In this document: positions 6,175 through 11,797 of the stretch, one piece after another
How the letters are laid out: the number at the start of each line of letters is the position of its first letter
Position numbering within the stretch: position 1 is the first letter of the stretch
Source of the DNA: Pseudomonadota bacterium
GTDB taxonomy: Bacteria; SAR324; NAC60-12
Direction: 5' to 3'
Length of the DNA: 11,797 nt
Assembly (NCBI GenBank): GCA_014381795.1
Contig: JACNKY010000212.1
Span: 1-11,797 of the forward strand
Position numbers and translations under genes: made by a program
The notes under the pieces: model-generated
Seen by the model: only the letters and a program-made list of their open reading frames with translations
Told to the model about the DNA's origin: nothing
Databases searched by the model: none

Positions 6175-7842
6175 TCACTTAAATATTTCAAAGTGTCCCA
6201 GACTACGTTCCACCGCAAGGAATGTTGAGACTGAGAGAAAAAGGAGAATCACTGCAACGGCTGAAGCATATGAAAAACGATATCCGGAAATCGCACCGTA
6301 AATTTCAAGCGGTAGGGTACGTACGCTGTCATCGGCGATCATCATGGTGGAATTAAGTTCACCGAGTGAAAGTGAGAAACTGAAGAAAAAGGCGATTAAA
6401 AATGTCTTACGCAGCCACGGCCACAAAATCCGCAAAGCATATTCCAGAGGTTTTTTGCCGAGCATTTTTGACTCGATGTGCCACTGCTGCGGGATACTTT
6501 CCAGTGTAGGGAGAACCACTCGAATCCAGTAAGGACAAGTCAACAGCGCATGCATGGCCATCACCACATAAATCAACGGAACAGTACCGGCCAGATTACC
6601 CTGATAAAAATGGAACCATGCCACACCAAAAACTACTGTTGAAAGTGCGAGCGGGAACAAAGTCAACACCTCCCAAAAACGACGCTGCCACCCCTTTTTA
6701 TAGGCTATTAAACTCACCAGTCCAAGTCCGCAGAAGGATGAAATAACAGCACTTCCGAGTCCTATCCGTAGGGAGTTCCAGAGTGAAGAGAGGAAATGAT
6801 TGTTTTCACGCCAGCTGAAAAGTTTTTCGTACCAGTACAAGGTGTATATCCACTCACCATTCTCAAACTTACGAAAAGAGTCCAGCACGATTGCAGACAA
6901 CGGTCCCAGTGTAAAAATTAAGATAAGTATAATCCAGCACACAGCAAACCAGGCTTTCAGGGAATGATTCCTCAGTTTTTCCGGCAGCCAATTTTTTATT
7001 ACAGATTTCTGTTCAACTCTACGGTTCCTCCCCTTGAGCAGAATTGCCATGCCGAGCAGGCTCAACCCTCCCTGCAGAAAAGCTAAACTCGCGGCACCTG
7101 AAAAATCCAGTTCGATGCGTGCTAACTGATAAATCAATACTTCGATTGTTGTGTAACGGATACCTCCACCGAGAACGAGGATAATCGCGAAACTGTTCAT
7201 GCAGAGTATAAATATCAACACAAAGGCCGAGCCGATTGAAGGCAACAACAAGGGCAGAGTAATCCTGAAATAACGCTTCATATTTCCTGCACCGAGTGAA
7301 CGCGCAGCCTGGAGATATTGCTCGGAAATCCGCTCCCACTGATCACCGATGATTTTCATTGCAATGGGAAAATTATAAAAAACATGCGCAATCAAAATTC
7401 CGGAAAGTGAATAGAGGAATAACACCGGTGGCTCTTCTGTACCAAATAAAGCCATCAAGCCGCGGTTGATCCAGCCGTTGTTGCCAAAAAACAGCACCAT
7501 CGCCAAAACTACTAAAATCGAAGGTAGGATGAAGGGGAGATAAGTCAGCAACCGAAACCAGCGCTGTCCCGGAAAATTGTAGTGGGTGAGCAACCATGCT
7601 CCAGGTAAGCCAACAAGAATCGAAAGAACTGCGCTCAACAATGCCTGAAAGAGTGAAAAAGCAATAACACGTAAGTTCCATGGATCACTCAAAAAATCCA
7701 GAAAAAATTCACCCTGCAAAAAACTTTCTTCAGGATGCAGAGGATTGCTTCCGGAAAGAAAACTTAAAACCGGCCAGTAAAATCCTGCTCCAAGCAAAAG
7801 CAGCGCGGATATTTGCAGAAGCCGTAGAGGGTGATATTTCAT
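6175..7842 (-). CDS. thiP: Thiamine ABC transporter permease ThiP (fused two-domain type)
   Basis: A 555-residue inner-membrane permease made of two tandem BPD_transp_1 domains, so one chain should supply both transmembrane halves of the importer for thiamine and its phosphates. The first EAA loop is at about 174-201 (EQYLQAARSLGAG followed by ITLPLLLP) and the second at about 455-477 (HIESKMLGKKPLEYAL and ILWPWL); these loops dock the ATPase. About twelve hydrophobic segments are visible, six around 50-270 and six around 295-545. Fused iron permeases (FbpB/SfuB) share this architecture, but the adjacent clear thiB and the TPP riboswitch fix the thiamine assignment. The length is close to E. 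coli ThiP (536). The ATG lies ten bases past the thiB stop with no good Shine-Dalgarno, suggesting translational coupling. The partner ATPase gene thiQ, usually next, is absent here. Confidence 0.94.
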   Translation of the reverse strand: MKYHPLRLLQISALLLLGAGFYWPVLSFLSGSNPLHPEESFLQGEFFLDFLSDPWNLRVIAFSLFQALLSAVLSILVGLPGAWLLTHYNFPGQRWFRLLTYLPFILPSILVVLAMVLFFGNNGWINRGLMALFGTEEPPVLFLYSLSGILIAHVFYNFPIAMKIIGDQWERISEQYLQAARSLGAGNMKRYFRITLPLLLPSIGSAFVLIFILCMNSFAIILVLGGGIRYTTIEVLIYQLARIELDFSGAASLAFLQGGLSLLGMAILLKGRNRRVEQKSVIKNWLPEKLRNHSLKAWFAVCWIILILIFTLGPLSAIVLDSFRKFENGEWIYTLYWYEKLFSWRENNHFLSSLWNSLRIGLGSAVISSFCGLGLVSLIAYKKGWQRRFWEVLTLFPLALSTVVFGVAWFHFYQGNLAGTVPLIYVVMAMHALLTCPYWIRVVLPTLESIPQQWHIESKMLGKKPLEYALRILWPWLRKTFLIAFFFSFSLSLGELNSTMMIADDSVRTLPLEIYGAISGYRFSYASAVAVILLFLSVSTFLAVERSLGHFEIFK

Positions 7843-7852
7843 TTTTTATAAA

Positions 7853-8866
7853 TTACTCAGACATTGCCCGTGACCATGCTTTCAACCATTTTGAGTTTTG
7901 CTGATTGACTCGTGCCGCATTCAATTCCGGAGCACTTTTTGGTTGAGGAGCAATGCGGTAAGAGTCCGGCAGTGCCTGATGCTGCACGACCGGGAACATC
8001 CAGTTTGTCAGTGGTATCGCGTTTTGAAATTTTTCGGAAAGCATAAAATCAATAAACTCACGTGCCAGTTTAATACGTTTTGTACCTTTAAGAATTCCGG
8101 CAAATTCAATCTGCCGATAGTGTCCTTCCTGGAAAACCGCAGCTTGATAACGTTCGGTTTTTTCGTATTCCAAATGATAAGCCGGACTGGTAACGTAGCT
8201 CAACACAATCGGCACCTCGCCCTTGGTAAACATGCCGTAAGCCGCAGACCAGCCGTCTGTTACAGAGAGTAAATTCGGCTGCAATTTTTTCCAGTAATCC
8301 AGATACCCCTGCTCACCATAAACCGCAATTGTCCAGTGCAGCATTGACAATCCAGGAGAAGAAGTTTTCGGATTTTCGATGACAATTTTTCTTTTGTATT
8401 TTGGATCAAGCAAATCCTGCAGATTTTTTGGTGGTTTTTCCATTTTTTGACTGTCGTAAACAAAGGCAATGAAACCGTAATCAAAAGGTGTCACCCGATA
8501 TTTTTTATCCACACGTAAATCAGCAGACACCTTTGCTAAAAGTGGCGAACGGTACGGTTCCCACAAGTCATAACTGAATGATTTTTCGAGTTCACTATTA
8601 TTCAAACCCAACATAATATCTGCTTGCGGATTTGCTTTTTCCAAAATCACACGATTCAGCACTATTCCGGAATCACCCGGAGAAACAACTTTTAGTTTGC
8701 AGGCACATTGCTCCTCAAAACGTTTAAATACTACCGGTCCCGGACCCCATTCACTGTTGAAAGAATCGTAAGTGTAAATGGTTAATTCCTTAGCTGCAGC
8801 AGAGTTGACGACAATTCCCGTAAAAAAAAACAGCAGAATAAAACTGGACAAGATTTTAATTTGCAT
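7853..8866 (-). CDS. thiB: Thiamine-binding periplasmic protein ThiB (TbpA)
   Basis: The periplasmic receptor that captures thiamine, TMP and TPP and delivers them to ThiP. The 337-residue protein has a Sec signal peptide (residues 1-25, cleavage after SAAA) and follows E. coli TbpA closely: TIYTYDSF at 29-36, WGPGPVVF, CACKLKVV, ADIMLGL, the VTPFDYGFIAFVYD stretch, SSPGLSMLHW, TDGWSAAYGMFTKGE, VLSYVTSPAYH, EGHYRQIE and NWMFPV near the C-terminus. I chose the ATG at 8864-8866 because GGAGAG (8871-8876) lies four bases upstream and the signal peptide then begins normally. A longer frame starting at a TTG at 8897-8899 would add 11 residues containing no signal features and would bury the Shine-Dalgarno inside the gene. 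Expression should be lowered by TPP through the upstream riboswitch. Confidence 0.96.
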   Translation of the reverse strand: MQIKILSSFILLFFFTGIVVNSAAAKELTIYTYDSFNSEWGPGPVVFKRFEEQCACKLKVVSPGDSGIVLNRVILEKANPQADIMLGLNNSELEKSFSYDLWEPYRSPLLAKVSADLRVDKKYRVTPFDYGFIAFVYDSQKMEKPPKNLQDLLDPKYKRKIVIENPKTSSPGLSMLHWTIAVYGEQGYLDYWKKLQPNLLSVTDGWSAAYGMFTKGEVPIVLSYVTSPAYHLEYEKTERYQAAVFQEGHYRQIEFAGILKGTKRIKLAREFIDFMLSEKFQNAIPLTNWMFPVVQHQALPDSYRIAPQPKSAPELNAARVNQQNSKWLKAWSRAMSE

Positions 8867-8870
8867 AGCA

Positions 8871-8876
8871 CTCTCC
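8871..8876 (-). promoter_or_regulatory. Shine-Dalgarno of thiB, probable target of riboswitch control
   Basis: GGAGAG, four bases before the thiB ATG, fixes the start. It lies inside TTCGGAGAG (8871-8879), which can pair with the upstream CTCTTTCCGAA (8938-8948) as nine base pairs with a two-base bulge. That would hide the ribosome site. Confidence 0.65.
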
Positions 8877-8899
8877 GAATAAAAAATATGGAATAACAA

Positions 8900-8948
8900 T
8901 TCTCCGAAAAAATCGGAAAACTCTTAAAGACAATAATTTCGGAAAGAG
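8900..8948 (-). promoter_or_regulatory. Candidate expression platform of the TPP riboswitch
   Basis: Between the aptamer and thiB the minus strand carries two pyrimidine-rich segments, CTCTTTCCGAA (8938-8948) and TTTTCCGA (8913-8920), and two copies of TTCGGAGA (8901-8908 and 8872-8879), the second containing the ribosome site. TCCGA and TCGGA at 8913-8917 and 8903-8907 can form a local five-base-pair hairpin. No GC-rich stem followed by a T-run is present, so control is more likely at translation initiation than by termination. The pairings are mine, by eye. Confidence 0.45.
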
Positions 8949-8999
8949 GAGAAAGACGGATGGCCTGAAAATGAACGCAGAGACCATAAAACGGAAGAA

Positions 9000-9087
9000 T
9001 CGTTTTCCTGCGCCAGCATTATCCGGGTCAGGTTCCAAGGGACTTTCTCAGGCAGTTTCCTTGTCCGGAAACCCCCACCCCTAACGA
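9000..9087 (-). ncRNA. TPP riboswitch (THI element) upstream of thiB-thiP
   Basis: All conserved THI-box elements appear in order on the minus strand: GGGGTG at the 5' side, CTGAGA (9046-9051), ACCTGA (9028-9033), GGATAATGC (9016-9024), and GCGCAGGAAAA at the 3' side. The closing P1 helix can form from TCGTT (9083-9087) and AACGA (9000-9004). P3 is GTTTCC with GGAAAC closing a short loop; P2 pairs GGG with CCC. The aptamer binds thiamine pyrophosphate in the nascent mRNA. Its location 134 bases before the thiB ATG matches its known association with thiamine transport genes. The extension of P3 is short, as in most bacterial examples. Confidence 0.96.
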
Positions 9088-9096
9088 ATTCCCTTA

Positions 9097-9125
9097 AGAT
9101 TAGGAAAAAGTGAAATAAATGTCAA
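9097..9125 (-). promoter_or_regulatory. Sigma70-type promoter for the riboswitch and thiB-thiP
   Basis: On the minus strand a perfect -35 box TTGACA (9120-9125) is followed, after 17 bases, by TAATCT (9097-9102) as a -10 box. The -35 is consensus; the -10 matches only moderately. Transcription would begin near 9090, just before the first P1 base of the riboswitch, which is where a start is expected. Confidence 0.7.
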
Positions 9126-9204
9126 ACCGGAAATTTCTTTAATCGGACTGATGCTCTTTTTTTGACTTTCCGGAAAGCTTAAATAGCAAAACTTACAAGA
9201 ACGG

Positions 9205-9210
9205 TACAAT
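9205..9210 (+). promoter_or_regulatory. Possible -10 box of the D,D-carboxypeptidase gene
   Basis: TACAAT matches five of six -10 consensus bases and lies 75 bases before the start codon, in the divergent region shared with the thi operon. No good -35 is seen 16-18 bases upstream. A TTGACT at 9162-9167 with a poor -10 is the alternative. Confidence 0.3.
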
Positions 9211-9270
9211 CCTTGAAACGATGAAAGCCAGACTAGCACTAAATATATCCTTATAAAACCTCACACCATT

Positions 9271-9287
9271 GGAGGAAAGAGGCCTTG
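9271..9287 (+). promoter_or_regulatory. Shine-Dalgarno and TTG start of the D,D-carboxypeptidase
   Basis: GGAGG at 9271-9275 followed nine bases later by TTG at 9285-9287 defines an unusual start codon. No in-frame ATG occurs before residue 60, and starting there would remove the signal peptide. Confidence 0.65.
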
Positions 9288-10472
9288 CGAAATACAGCTA
9301 TTTTTATTCGTTTTTCAATCATTTCTGGAGCGTTATTTTTCATCGCCCTGCTCACAGCGCACTCAGGATTTTCTGCAGAAAAAGCAAATCGTTACCGCTC
9401 CCACTACAAAGCCGCGCTTCTAGCCGATGCGGCATCCGGACGTATCTTACATCATGACCGGATGCATCAAAAAATATATCCTGCTTCACTTGTAAAAATG
9501 ATGGTCGCGTTGATCGCGCTTGGGGAAATCGAGACCGGGCGCATCAGTTTACAGGATAGCGTCAAGGTATCACGTCGGGCGAGCAAAATTGGTGGACATC
9601 AGGTTTATCTAAAAGAAGGGGAAATTTTTAAATTTAGAGAGTTAATGGAAGCTACCGTCATCGGTTCGGCAAACGATGCTTCTGTCGCAGTCGCAGAGCA
9701 TGTTCTCGGCAGTGACAAAGTTTTTATCAAAAGGATGAACGAACGTGCCATCGAGCTTGGCATGAAGAAAACCCGTTTTTATTCAGTTCACGGCTTGCCA
9801 CCAGGCCGCGGACAGCAACTTGATGTGAGCAGTGCATACGATTTGTATTTACTTGCGCTCGAACTGATCAAGCATCCTCAATTTTTACGCTGGTCTTCCA
9901 CCCGGCTGGGAAGTTTCAGAAACGGAACATTTCAATTGCTGAACACAAATCACCGTTTGATCAAAATGTACCGCGGAATGGAAGGGATGAAAACCGGCTA
10001 TCATCGGCGTGCCGGTTTCAACCTTGTTTCTTCAGCAAAACGTGATGGGCAACGCTACATTTCAATAGTGTTAGGCGCCAAAAATTCACGGATGCGTAGC
10101 AAGATCACCAGACATTTGCTCGATTTCGGATTTGATAATTATCAAAAATTTGATTTAAACAAAATTGATGCTGATGTCTCATATTCTGCCGGTGTAAAAG
10201 GTGGAGAGCTGGAAAATGTTTCTTTACGGCCGACTGAAGCAGTAAGCCTTTTGTTGAGTGCTGAGGAACATCAACGTCTGGAAATCTGGCCACAGATTCC
10301 CTCGCAGACAGGCGCGCCGGTTAAAGCCGAACAAAAGCTGGGCACACTTGAATACTGGCTGGATGGGAAGAAGTTGAAAGAAGTTGCGCTTCAAACTGAA
10401 TTCGCTGTTCCGGAGCAGAGTATCTTCTCCGAACTTACAAGTATGCTTACAAATTTGAGCGGCACAAATTGA
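9285..10472 (+). CDS. dacA: D-alanyl-D-alanine carboxypeptidase, PBP5/DacA family
   Basis: A low-molecular-weight penicillin-binding protein that removes the terminal D-Ala from peptidoglycan pentapeptides in the periplasm. The 395 residues start with a signal peptide (about 1-31, hydrophobic core GALFFIALLTA, likely cleavage near GFSA). The catalytic triad of motifs is complete: SLVK at 68-71 with nucleophile Ser68 and Lys71, SAN at 128-130, and KTG at 236-238. A PBP5_C beta domain follows from about 290 to 380 (VKGGELENVSL to EYWLDGKKLKEV). The C-terminal 17 residues could be a short amphipathic anchor, as in PBP5, but this is not clear. It is the only plus-strand gene, divergent from the thi operon, and ends by overlapping the tail of pyrF by 26 bases. 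Among DacA, DacC and DacD paralogues I cannot choose, so the symbol is at family level. Confidence 0.94.
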   Translation: MRNTAIFIRFSIISGALFFIALLTAHSGFSAEKANRYRSHYKAALLADAASGRILHHDRMHQKIYPASLVKMMVALIALGEIETGRISLQDSVKVSRRASKIGGHQVYLKEGEIFKFRELMEATVIGSANDASVAVAEHVLGSDKVFIKRMNERAIELGMKKTRFYSVHGLPPGRGQQLDVSSAYDLYLLALELIKHPQFLRWSSTRLGSFRNGTFQLLNTNHRLIKMYRGMEGMKTGYHRRAGFNLVSSAKRDGQRYISIVLGAKNSRMRSKITRHLLDFGFDNYQKFDLNKIDADVSYSAGVKGGELENVSLRPTEAVSLLLSAEEHQRLEIWPQIPSQTGAPVKAEQKLGTLEYWLDGKKLKEVALQTEFAVPEQSIFSELTSMLTNLSGTN

Positions 10473-11247
10473 TTTGATCACGCAGCCTTTTAGCTGCATC
10501 TCCTGCCTGTTGCGCGTAATCCTCGCCTGAAGCCGCATAAAGAATACTACGGGAAGCATTGATTAGGTAAGGTGTTTTTGAACCGTCCTCCGCGGCAATC
10601 AGCGTTTTTTCCAAATCACCACCTTGAGCGCCGACTCCAGGAATCAGGAACGGCATTTGCCCAGAGTTTTTGCGGACTGCGGCAATGTTTTCCGGACGGG
10701 TTGCACCTACCACTAGACCAGCATTTCCCGCAACATTCCATTCCTTCACTTTTTTCGCGACCTGCAAATGCATTTCCGGAAGCTGAAAATCCGCCGCACC
10801 AGGATTTGATGTTAAGCACAGCACAAAAACGCCACGCTCCCGATATGCTAAAAACGGCCGTAGTGCATCTTCCCCCTGATACGGTGTTACTGTTACCGCG
10901 TCACATTCAAAAGTTTCAAAGACCGCTTTGGCATACATTTCCGCTGAGTGTCCAACATCTCCTCGTTTAGCATCTCCAAGCACAGGTATTTCCTCAGGGA
11001 TTTTCCGGATTAATTCCTGTAAAACCTCCATCCCGGAAGCACCTAAAATTTCAAAGTAGGCAAAATTTGGTTTGAAAACCGCAGCATAAGTTTTCGTTTC
11101 ATCTACAATCTTCAGCAGGAATTCAAGCAAACCTTCCGGAGTACGCGGTAAATGCGGAGGAATTTTTTCCCAGACTGGATCCAGACCAACACAAAGAAAG
11201 CTCTGATTTGCACAAACCTGAGTTTCCAGTTTTTCAAAAAATGTCAT
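10447..11247 (-). CDS. pyrF: Orotidine 5'-phosphate decarboxylase (long, type 2 form)
   Basis: Catalyses the last step of de novo UMP synthesis, decarboxylating OMP in the cytoplasm. The 266 residues form one TIM barrel with family motifs: CVGLDP at 19-24, FKPNFAYFE at 58-66 with Lys59, the catalytic GDAKRGDVG at 91-99 (Asp92, Lys94, Asp97), TPYQGEDAL, the substrate-phosphate segment VVGATRPE, and IPGVGAQGGD near the end. The last motif and the length place it in the longer type 2 group rather than the 230-residue E. coli-like group. Start is the ATG at 11245-11247, matching the family N-terminus, with no clear Shine-Dalgarno. Its last residues, INLCRSNL, are encoded antisense to the end of the D,D-carboxypeptidase gene. 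No other pyr gene is in the window. Confidence 0.97.
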   Translation of the reverse strand: MTFFEKLETQVCANQSFLCVGLDPVWEKIPPHLPRTPEGLLEFLLKIVDETKTYAAVFKPNFAYFEILGASGMEVLQELIRKIPEEIPVLGDAKRGDVGHSAEMYAKAVFETFECDAVTVTPYQGEDALRPFLAYRERGVFVLCLTSNPGAADFQLPEMHLQVAKKVKEWNVAGNAGLVVGATRPENIAAVRKNSGQMPFLIPGVGAQGGDLEKTLIAAEDGSKTPYLINASRSILYAASGEDYAQQAGDAAKRLRDQINLCRSNL

Positions 11248-11331
11248 AATTTAAAAAATATCACTGCTAAGTTTGCAAAAACAAAAAATCGTTTGGCGGA
11301 ATTGATGTTCACCTCGCTTAATCCTGACAGA

Positions 11332-11797
11332 CTAAAACAACGACATCTGCTGGGGTTCTTTTTTCGCCGGCAGGACGTCCCAGTTCAGTTCCACGGTTTT
11401 AATTCCACTTCTTGAATCATAATGTAGTTTGCCTTTTTCTAAGGCATAAAGATGGATATCTCGGGTAACTTCAACATCAACTTTGCAGTATTCAATAATT
11501 TTATCGAGTTTGCCTTCTTTGTACCACTTAAGTGCCTGCAGACCATCAGCAGATTTACCTTTACCAAGAGTGGGACGTGCGATGGCCTCAAGTTTTAGTC
11601 TGTGACCCAGTAGTTTTTTTAGTTCAAGCAGCATATCAAAATTATTCAATCCGGCCAATTCCGTGTGTAGCTGGGAGCGTTCATGAGAGCCTGAATGCCG
11701 AACTCCGGCAACTACACGATAATCAAAACCTACATGATTAAATCCAACAATTTGATCTGCACGATAAAAATGATCGACCATTTCCTGGATTTGGTGT
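11332..11797 (-). CDS. DEDDy-type 3'-5' exonuclease / ribonuclease H-like protein (C-terminal part)
   Basis: The frame is open through the right edge, so the N-terminus lies outside; 154 C-terminal codons plus the TAG stop at 11332-11334 are visible. The internal Met at 11779-11781 is not the start, because HQIQE precedes it in frame and reads naturally into the domain. Visible exonuclease motifs are VGFNHVGFDYRVV (ExoII, N-x3-FD) and YCKVD (ExoIII, YxxxD, the DEDDy variant); the DxE of ExoI would be further upstream. KGKSADGLQALKWYKEGKLD is a segment I associate with YprB-like predicted exonucleases. The extreme C-terminus QQMSLF resembles the bacterial beta-clamp-binding pentapeptide. It is 84 bases upstream of pyrF on the same strand, perhaps co-transcribed. 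Role: probably DNA or RNA 3'-end processing. Confidence 0.83.
   Translation of the reverse strand, partial: HQIQEMVDHFYRADQIVGFNHVGFDYRVVAGVRHSGSHERSQLHTELAGLNNFDMLLELKKLLGHRLKLEAIARPTLGKGKSADGLQALKWYKEGKLDKIIEYCKVDVEVTRDIHLYALEKGKLHYDSRSGIKTVELNWDVLPAKKEPQQMSLF

Noticed and set aside
8867..8899. Eleven-codon N-terminal extension of ThiB from a TTG start
   Set aside because: It would place the Shine-Dalgarno inside the gene and put non-signal residues before a normal signal peptide; the ATG at 8864-8866 fits better.
8856..9038. Minus-strand 60-codon frame running through the riboswitch
   Set aside because: It lies over the conserved TPP aptamer and leader; the conservation is explained by RNA structure, and there is no ribosome site.
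740..9269. Shared 12-mer CCTCACACCATT upstream of both the aminotransferase (minus strand) and the D,D-carboxypeptidase (plus strand)
   Set aside because: By simple estimate several 12-mer pairs are expected by chance in a window of this size on both strands, and the flanks differ.

Overview
The window looks like a chromosomal segment of a free-living Gram-negative (two-membrane) bacterium of moderate GC content. Evidence for this is a lipoprotein c-type cytochrome, an SPOR-domain cell-envelope protein, a PBP5-type D,D-carboxypeptidase, an L/F-tRNA-protein transferase (Aat) and a periplasmic thiamine-binding protein. A proteobacterial or proteobacteria-like lineage fits best. The small PuuD-type membrane protein next to a separate cytochrome recalls marine lineages such as SAR324 or Nitrospina, but that is a memory-based impression, not a demonstrated assignment. 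I see no rRNA, tRNA, CRISPR array, transposase or phage gene.

Layout, left to right. All genes but one are on the minus strand. Positions 1-726 hold the N-terminal part of a DegT/DnrJ/EryC1/StrS sugar aminotransferase that runs off the left edge. Next come a CPBP-family intramembrane protease (820-1515), an SPOR-domain protein (1580-2299) and aat (2301-3020); the last two are separated by one base. Then come a small lipoprotein cytochrome c (3186-3569), a 393-base gap holding a strong structured hairpin, and a PuuD/Urate_ox_N-type membrane protein (3963-4655). A shikimate-kinase-like P-loop protein (4921-5556) and an unrecognised 135-residue protein (5653-6060) follow. The best-defined unit is the thiamine uptake operon: a sigma70-like promoter (about 9097-9125), a TPP riboswitch (about 9000-9087), thiB (7853-8866) and thiP (6175-7842), read right to left. 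The one plus-strand gene, a dacA-type D,D-carboxypeptidase (9285-10472), diverges from it and converges on pyrF (10447-11247) with a 26-base tail-to-tail overlap. At the right edge is the C-terminal part of a DEDDy-type 3'-5' exonuclease (11332-11797), which ends in a peptide resembling a beta-clamp-binding motif.

How the parts work together. The riboswitch should sense thiamine pyrophosphate and lower expression of ThiB/ThiP, the binding protein and fused permease of a thiamine ABC importer. The cognate ATPase ThiQ is not in the window; an unknown gene and a kinase-like gene sit in the downstream positions instead. The SPOR protein and the carboxypeptidase both point to peptidoglycan work but are not adjacent. 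The PuuD-like membrane domain and the neighbouring cytochrome together resemble the two halves of PuuD, which is normally a single fused protein.

Most of the window is ordinary housekeeping sequence. The items most worth a second look are the split PuuD/cytochrome pair, the duplicated Shine-Dalgarno-like and anti-Shine-Dalgarno-like segments after the TPP aptamer, the missing thiQ with uncharacterised genes in its place, the clamp-motif tail on the exonuclease, and a strong excess of the word TTCCGG/CCGGAA.
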